Shown here: piece after piece, positions 13,829 through 18,646 of the stretch
Layout: each line of letters opens with the position of its first letter
Position numbering within the stretch: position 1 is the first letter of the stretch
Assembly (NCBI GenBank): GCA_964469835.1
Contig: CAYYBI010000085.1
Coordinates: 1 to 18,646, forward strand
Origin: JAOTYV01 sp964469835
GTDB lineage: Bacteria > Pseudomonadota > Alphaproteobacteria > UBA8366
Direction of reading: 5' to 3'
Length of the DNA stretch: 18,646 nucleotides
Notes under the pieces: model-generated
Seen by the model: only the letters and a program-made list of their open reading frames with translations
Told to the model about the DNA's origin: nothing
Database searches by the model: none
Translations under genes and position numbers: made by a program

Positions 13829-14692
13829 ATGTCGTTGCAGGTTACGCCGCTGACCCCGGTATTTGCCGCCCGCCTGACCGGACTCGATCTAGCCGGGGAG
13901 GTGAGCAACGCGGACTTCACCGAAATTCGGGCCGCGTTCGAGGCGCATTCGGTGCTGGTCCTGCCGGGTCAGCCGATGACCGACGACCGGCAAATCGCCT
14001 TCAGTGAACGGTTCGGGCCATTGGAACGAACGATCGGTGCCAATCCCGCCGGCGGCACGCCGTTCGCGCGGCAGTCCAATGTCGATATCAAGACCGGGGC
14101 CGTGATTCCGCCGGATGACCGCCGCATGGACTATCAGAAGGGCAACATGCAGTGGCATGCGGACAGCACGTTCAAAACCATCCCGTCGCTGTGTTCTATT
14201 TTGACCGCGCGTGAGGTGCCGCCGGAAGGGGGCGCCACTGAATTCGCTTCGACACGGGCCGCGTGGGAGAGCCTGCCGGAAGAGATGCAGTGTGAGTTGG
14301 AAGGTCTGACCGTCGAGCATGATCTTATTTTTTCGCGGCGGCGCGTGGGATTCGAGTTTACCGAACAGGAAGCCGCGGAAACGCCGCCGGTGCGCCACCC
14401 GTTGGTGCAGGTCAATCCGGCGACCGGCCGAAAATCGCTGCTGATCGGAGCGCATGCGGCAAGGATCGTCGGCTGGCCCCAGGACAAGGGTGCGGCGCTG
14501 CTGGACGATCTGCTCGAACGGGCGACTCGGCCGGAGCATCAATACCGCCACGATTGGCGCGAAGGCGATATCGTGGTCTGGGACAACCGGTCGGTGCTGC
14601 ACCGGGCGACGGCCTATGACGGCGCCCGATACCGCCGTGTGATGCAGCGCACCACGATTTCCTATCCGGAGGCGGTTGCCGCAAACGGCTGA
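13829..14692 (+). CDS. TfdA-like Fe(II)/2-oxoglutarate dioxygenase (third family member)
   Basis: This 287-residue enzyme is nearer to 2,4-dichlorophenoxyacetate dioxygenase TfdA than the other two dioxygenases of the window: SVLVLPGQPMTDDRQIAFSERFGPLE, PPEGGATEFASTRAAWESLPEEMQ, RKSLLIGAHAARIVG and YRHDWREGDIVVWDNRSVLHRATAYD. The iron triad is H110, D112 (MQWHADSTF) and H258. R274 in RVMQRTTI should bind 2-oxoglutarate and R270 lies near the substrate site. GGAGAAGG precedes the ATG. TfdA-type enzymes open aryloxyacetates or oxidise related acids, but many environmental members have other, unknown substrates, so 2,4-D use should not be assumed. It is 93 bases after a VOC gene and ends 16 bases before the converging cystathionine lyase gene. 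Confidence 0.88.
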   Translation: MSLQVTPLTPVFAARLTGLDLAGEVSNADFTEIRAAFEAHSVLVLPGQPMTDDRQIAFSERFGPLERTIGANPAGGTPFARQSNVDIKTGAVIPPDDRRMDYQKGNMQWHADSTFKTIPSLCSILTAREVPPEGGATEFASTRAAWESLPEEMQCELEGLTVEHDLIFSRRRVGFEFTEQEAAETPPVRHPLVQVNPATGRKSLLIGAHAARIVGWPQDKGAALLDDLLERATRPEHQYRHDWREGDIVVWDNRSVLHRATAYDGARYRRVMQRTTISYPEAVAANG

Positions 14693-14708
14693 CCCGCGAA
14701 CGAGATCT

Positions 14709-15884
14709 CTAGGACAGCGCCGCGTCGAGATCGGCGATCAGGTCGTCGAGATCCTCGATGCCGACGGACAGGCGGACCAGCCCATCGTCGATGCCAAGCG
14801 CGGCGCGCATCTCGGGCGGCACGCTGGCATGGGTCATGATCGCCGGATGCTCGATCAGGCTTTCGACGCCGCCCAGGCTTTCCGCCAAGGCGAAGAGCCG
14901 GCATCGCTCGAGAAACCGCCGGGTCGGCTCCAACCCGCCCTTGATCACGGCGGACACCATGCCGCCGAAATCGCGCATCTGTTTTTTTGCCAGCGCGTGT
15001 TGCGGGTGGCTCTCGAGCCCTGGATAGAACACCCGCTCGATGGCCGGATGGCCTTCGAGCCAGGCGGCGATTTGCCGGGCGCTGTCGCAATGCCGCTGCA
15101 TGCGAATCGCCAGGGTCTTGACGCCGCGCAGCGCCATATAGCTGTCGAACGGCCCGGCGATGCCGCCGACGGCGTTTTGCAGGAAGCTCATTTGTTCGGC
15201 GAGTTCGGCGTTGTCGCCGACGACCGCGATTCCGGCGACGACGTCGGAGTGTCCGTTGATGTACTTGGTCGCCGAATGCACCACCAGGTCGAAACCGAAT
15301 TCGAGCGGCCGCTGCGTCCAGGGGGTGGCGAAGGTGTTGTCCGCCACGGTCAGGATGCCACGCGTGCGCGCCACCTCGGCGATCATTGCCAAATCGACCA
15401 GCTTGAGCAGCGGGTTGGACGGTGTCTCGACCCAGATCATGCGGGTTTCCGGGGTCAGCGCCGCTTCCAGCGCCTGGCGGTCCGAAATGTCGACGAAGCT
15501 GAAACGGAGGCCCGAGGATCGCGTGCGAACCCGCTCGAACAAGCGGTAGGTGCCGCCGTATAGGTCGTCGCTGGCGACGATATGCGCGCCCGTATCCAGG
15601 CATTCCAGGATGGTCGATGTTGCGGCCATGCCCGATGCGAAGGCGTAGCCCGCGGTGCCGCCTTCCAGCACGGCGATGCATCGTTCGAAGGCCTGGCGGG
15701 TCGGATTGTGGCTGCGGCTGTACTCATACCCCTTGTGGACGCCCGGGCTGTCCTGGACAAAGGTGGTCGACGTGTAGATCGGGGTCCAGACCGCGCCCGT
15801 GGTCGGGTCCGGGCTTTGTCCGGCATGCACCGCGTCGGTGGAAAAGCCGCGGGGCGGTTCGTTCGGTCGTTTTGGGCTTCTCAT
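14709..15884 (-). CDS. Cystathionine gamma-lyase (Cys/Met metabolism PLP enzyme)
   Basis: This 391-residue enzyme belongs to the same fold family as MetZ. Y55 and R57 in YEYSRSHNPTR bind the PLP phosphate, D182 in VADNTFATP the ring nitrogen, and K207 in VVHSATKYINGHSDVVAG the cofactor. SLGGVESLIEHPAIMTHASVP is the form shared by gamma-lyases and gamma-synthases. Sequence alone does not cleanly separate the two activities; the four-base ATGA overlap with the cystathionine beta-synthase gene argues for the lyase, splitting cystathionine into cysteine, 2-oxobutyrate and ammonia. It is the second gene of that operon. Cystathionine gamma-synthase is the main alternative, less likely because a riboswitch-controlled MetZ supplies homocysteine. 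Confidence 0.86.
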   Translation of the reverse strand: MRSPKRPNEPPRGFSTDAVHAGQSPDPTTGAVWTPIYTSTTFVQDSPGVHKGYEYSRSHNPTRQAFERCIAVLEGGTAGYAFASGMAATSTILECLDTGAHIVASDDLYGGTYRLFERVRTRSSGLRFSFVDISDRQALEAALTPETRMIWVETPSNPLLKLVDLAMIAEVARTRGILTVADNTFATPWTQRPLEFGFDLVVHSATKYINGHSDVVAGIAVVGDNAELAEQMSFLQNAVGGIAGPFDSYMALRGVKTLAIRMQRHCDSARQIAAWLEGHPAIERVFYPGLESHPQHALAKKQMRDFGGMVSAVIKGGLEPTRRFLERCRLFALAESLGGVESLIEHPAIMTHASVPPEMRAALGIDDGLVRLSVGIEDLDDLIADLDAALS

Positions 15885-17251
15885 GCGACGCTCCGGCGTA
15901 AATAGTTCAGCAGGTCGATGCGGGTGATCAAGCCGTGGAATCGATCCTTGTCTTTTACGATCGCCACATGACCGTGTTCGAAGATTGGCAGGAGATCCTG
16001 AATTGATGCGGCGACGTCCAGGGTTTCAAGCCGGCGGGTCATGGCATCCTTCACCGGCTGGGAAAACTGTTCATCATTGTCATAAACCGCCAGCAGGATA
16101 TCCGATTCATGGATGATGCCGACCAGGTCGCCTTTCTCGACGACCGGCAATTGGGATATGTCGTACAACTTCATCCGGGAATAGGCGGCCATCAATGTGT
16201 CGTCCGGCGCCGCCGTCACGGTGCCGCCCTCGTCGAACGGGCGCGAGATGATGTCGCGGAGATCGCCGTGGCTCTTGCGCTTGATCAGGCCCTGATCGAG
16301 CATCCAGTAATCGTTGAACGCCTTCGACAGGTATTTGTTGCCGCTGTCGCAAACGAAGGTAACGACGCGACGCGGCTCGGTCTGTTCGCGGCAATACCGC
16401 AACGCCGCCGTAATCAAGGTGCCCGATGAGGTGCCGGCGAGTATGCCTTCCTTCTCCAGAATTTCGCGCGCGGTCAGGAAGCTTTCCGCATCGTCCACCA
16501 CATAGGCCTTCTTGACTCGGGACAGATCGCAGACCGGCGGGATGAAATCCTCGCCGATACCTTCTACCAGCCAGCTTCCCACATCAGTTCTTAGCTCGCC
16601 GGTCGCAACATAGTCGGCCAATATGGAGCCTTTGGGATCGGCGAGGATCATCTCGGTTTCCGGGCTGACCCGCTCGAAAAACCGGCTCAGCCCGGTAATC
16701 GTCCCGCCGGACCCGACGCCGCAGACAACTGCATCCACCTCATGCCCCATCTGGGACCAGATTTCCGGGCCGGTCTCGGTTTCATGGGCGAGCGGATTCG
16801 CCGAATTCTCGAATTGATTGACGTGTACGGCGCCCGGCGTGTTTCGGACGATTTCCGCCGCCTTGTCCTGGTAATACTCGGGATGGCCCTTACCCACATC
16901 GGACCGGGTGAGCACGATTTCGGTGCCCATGGCTTTGAGGTTGAAAATTTTCTCCTGGCTCATCTTGTCGGGGATGACGAGGATCAGCTTGTACCCCTTC
17001 TGACCGGCAACCAGCGCCAGTCCTAGTCCGGTGTTACCGGCTGTCGCCTCAACAATCGTGCCGCCCGGTTTCAGCTGTCCGCTGCGTTCGGCCGCCTCGA
17101 TCATCGATCGACCGATGCGGTCCTTGATCGATCCTCCGGGGTTCTGGTTTTCCAGTTTTACGAAGAGGCGGCAGGGGCCTGTATCGATGTTACGGAGTTC
17201 GATCAGCGGCGTATTGCCAATGAGGTCAAGAATACTGCGTGCGGTCATCAT
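15881..17251 (-). CDS. Cystathionine beta-synthase with C-terminal CBS domain pair
   Basis: The 456-residue protein makes cystathionine from homocysteine and serine. Residues 1 to about 320 are the PLP domain: K43 in NPGGSIKDRIG binds PLP, EATAGNTGLGLAL (68-80) is the substrate loop, GVGSGGTITG (178-187) holds the phosphate, and GTSSG (273-277) lies near the ring nitrogen. Residues about 333-390 and 400-453 are two CBS motifs (ISQLPVVEKGDLVGIIHESDIL and HVAIVKDKDRFHGLITRIDLLNYL), the module that binds SAM or adenosyl ligands in related enzymes. The N-terminal haem segment of animal CBS is absent. A plain cysteine synthase would lack the tail. The start is backed by AAAGGAGGTC, with two adjacent ATG codons. 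With the following lyase it forms a reverse transsulfuration operon. Confidence 0.91.
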   Translation of the reverse strand: MMTARSILDLIGNTPLIELRNIDTGPCRLFVKLENQNPGGSIKDRIGRSMIEAAERSGQLKPGGTIVEATAGNTGLGLALVAGQKGYKLILVIPDKMSQEKIFNLKAMGTEIVLTRSDVGKGHPEYYQDKAAEIVRNTPGAVHVNQFENSANPLAHETETGPEIWSQMGHEVDAVVCGVGSGGTITGLSRFFERVSPETEMILADPKGSILADYVATGELRTDVGSWLVEGIGEDFIPPVCDLSRVKKAYVVDDAESFLTAREILEKEGILAGTSSGTLITAALRYCREQTEPRRVVTFVCDSGNKYLSKAFNDYWMLDQGLIKRKSHGDLRDIISRPFDEGGTVTAAPDDTLMAAYSRMKLYDISQLPVVEKGDLVGIIHESDILLAVYDNDEQFSQPVKDAMTRRLETLDVAASIQDLLPIFEHGHVAIVKDKDRFHGLITRIDLLNYLRRSVA

Positions 17252-17387
17252 GTCGAATGACCTCCTTTCTTCGCTGATCGGCTGTTGGGGACGAAGAATC
17301 CCGCACCGTCAACCTAGCAACAGCCGCATTGGCTGTCCTGTGGATTCCGAATTTGTCGCCAGACGTATATTTTTTTTGGGTATTGGC

Positions 17388-17416
17388 TTGAACACCCGGC
17401 GCGGGTTGATTATGTG
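17388..17416 (+). promoter_or_regulatory. Probable groESL promoter
   Basis: TTGAAC (17388-17393) and TATGTG (17411-17416) are separated by 17 bases and lie directly upstream of the CIRCE operator. The preceding bases give GGCTTGAACACCC, whose CTTGAA core also suits a heat-shock sigma factor, so it could be read by sigma-70, sigma-32 or both. Transcription would start inside the operator, which fits repression by HrcA. Confidence 0.55.
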
Positions 17417-17418
17417 CT

Positions 17419-17445
17419 CTAGCACTCAGGGTCGAGGAGTGCTAG
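17419..17445 (+). promoter_or_regulatory. CIRCE operator (HrcA binding site)
   Basis: CTAGCACTC (17419-17427), nine bases, then GAGTGCTAG (17437-17445) matches the consensus TTAGCACTC-N9-GAGTGCTAA except for the outermost base of each arm, and the dyad itself is perfect. HrcA binds CIRCE in front of groESL and dnaK genes and releases it on heat stress. Position 70 bases upstream of groES is as expected. Confidence 0.94.
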
Positions 17446-17515
17446 TGCACTCTCCGGCGCGTGAGGGGCGTCAGTTTTTAGGGGATTTGCCCAATCAGGG
17501 GCAGGAGGATCAACC

Positions 17516-17836
17516 ATGAAATTCAGACCATTGCACGACCGCGTCGCGGTTCGTCGGCTCGACGAAGACCAAAAAACCGCGGGTGGCATCATCATTCCTG
17601 ATACCGCGACGGAAAAACCCACGCAGGGCGAGGTAGTCGCCGTCGGGGCGGGCGCGCGGAATGAAAAAGGCGCTTTGGTGCCGTTGGACGTGAAGAAGGG
17701 CGATCAGGTGCTTTTCGGCAAGTGGTCCGGCACCGAGGTCAAGATCGACGGCGAAGACCTGTTGATCATGAAGGAAAGCGACATCATGGCCATATTCGAC
17801 GCGGCCAAATCCAAGCCGAAGAAGAAAGCGGCTTAA
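17516..17836 (+). CDS. groES: Co-chaperonin GroES
   Basis: This 106-residue Hsp10 caps the GroEL chamber during protein folding. FRPLHDRVAVRRLD opens the beta barrel, residues about 17-34 (KTAGGIIIPDTATEKP) are the mobile loop that contacts GroEL, and DVKKGDQVLFGKWSGTEVKIDGEDLLIMKESDIMAI completes the fold. A short lysine-rich tail, AKSKPKKKAA, makes it about ten residues longer than the common form. AGGAGG lies seven bases before the ATG. groEL follows after 20 bases and both are under the CIRCE operator. Confidence 0.97.
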   Translation: MKFRPLHDRVAVRRLDEDQKTAGGIIIPDTATEKPTQGEVVAVGAGARNEKGALVPLDVKKGDQVLFGKWSGTEVKIDGEDLLIMKESDIMAIFDAAKSKPKKKAA

Positions 17837-17856
17837 TTTAGCGAAGGAATACGATA

Positions 17857-18646
<790 letters not shown>

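Noticed and set aside
13829..14692. Naming the third dioxygenase tfdA and inferring herbicide degradation
   Set aside because: Similarity is at family level. No chlorophenol or chlorocatechol pathway genes are present, and many TfdA-like proteins have other substrates.
17320..17336. ACAGCC-GCATT-GGCTGT inverted repeat upstream of the cystathionine beta-synthase gene
   Set aside because: Six-base arms of ordinary composition are expected by chance over this length, and no promoter element is aligned with it.
17366..17380. Run of eight T residues upstream of groES as a terminator
   Set aside because: No stem precedes it on either strand. It is simply AT-rich DNA upstream of the promoter.

Overview
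The window looks like a chromosomal piece of a GC-rich alphaproteobacterium. The signs are a strong G/C bias at third codon positions, a SAM-II riboswitch in front of metZ (a class found mainly in Alphaproteobacteria), a CIRCE-controlled groESL operon with alphaproteobacterial-looking GroEL, and two kinds of intergenic palindrome that resemble dispersed repeats of that class. I cannot assign a genus. No transposase, integrase, phage gene, tRNA, rRNA or CRISPR array is visible.

Layout. (1) 1-2699, plus strand: the 3' end of a biotin-dependent acyl-CoA carboxyltransferase gene, then an ADP-forming acyl-CoA synthetase. (2) 2700-2846: a pair of inverted G/C-rich palindromes between converging genes. 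(3) 2847-5721, minus strand: a class III aminotransferase resembling dialkylglycine decarboxylase, and metZ. In front of metZ lie a near-ideal sigma-70 promoter, a SAM-II pseudoknot, a competing antiterminator and an intrinsic terminator. (4) 5963-7726, plus strand: two TauD/TfdA-type Fe(II)/2-oxoglutarate dioxygenases, closed by a composite palindromic repeat. (5) 12088-7859, minus strand: a family III CoA-transferase, two tandem CitE/HpcH-type lyases, a methyltransferase and a VOC protein. (6) 12288-14692, plus strand: an RmlB-type sugar-nucleotide dehydratase overlapping a VOC gene by four bases, then a third dioxygenase of TfdA type. (7) 17251-14709, minus strand: cystathionine beta-synthase and cystathionine gamma-lyase, overlapping by four bases. 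(8) 17388-18646, plus strand: promoter, CIRCE operator, groES and the 5' part of groEL.

Two themes stand out. One is sulfur amino acid metabolism: MetZ makes homocysteine from O-succinylhomoserine under SAM control, and the CBS/CGL pair can return homocysteine sulfur to cysteine. The other is small-acid and CoA-thioester catabolism: acyl-CoA ligase, carboxylase, CoA-transferase, two C-C lyases and three oxygenases. The middle of the window (about 6-14.7 kb) reads as a catabolic or accessory block with unknown substrates, lying between housekeeping genes. The best-supported regulatory discovery is the metZ leader. The most open functional question is what the CoA-transferase/double-lyase operon degrades.
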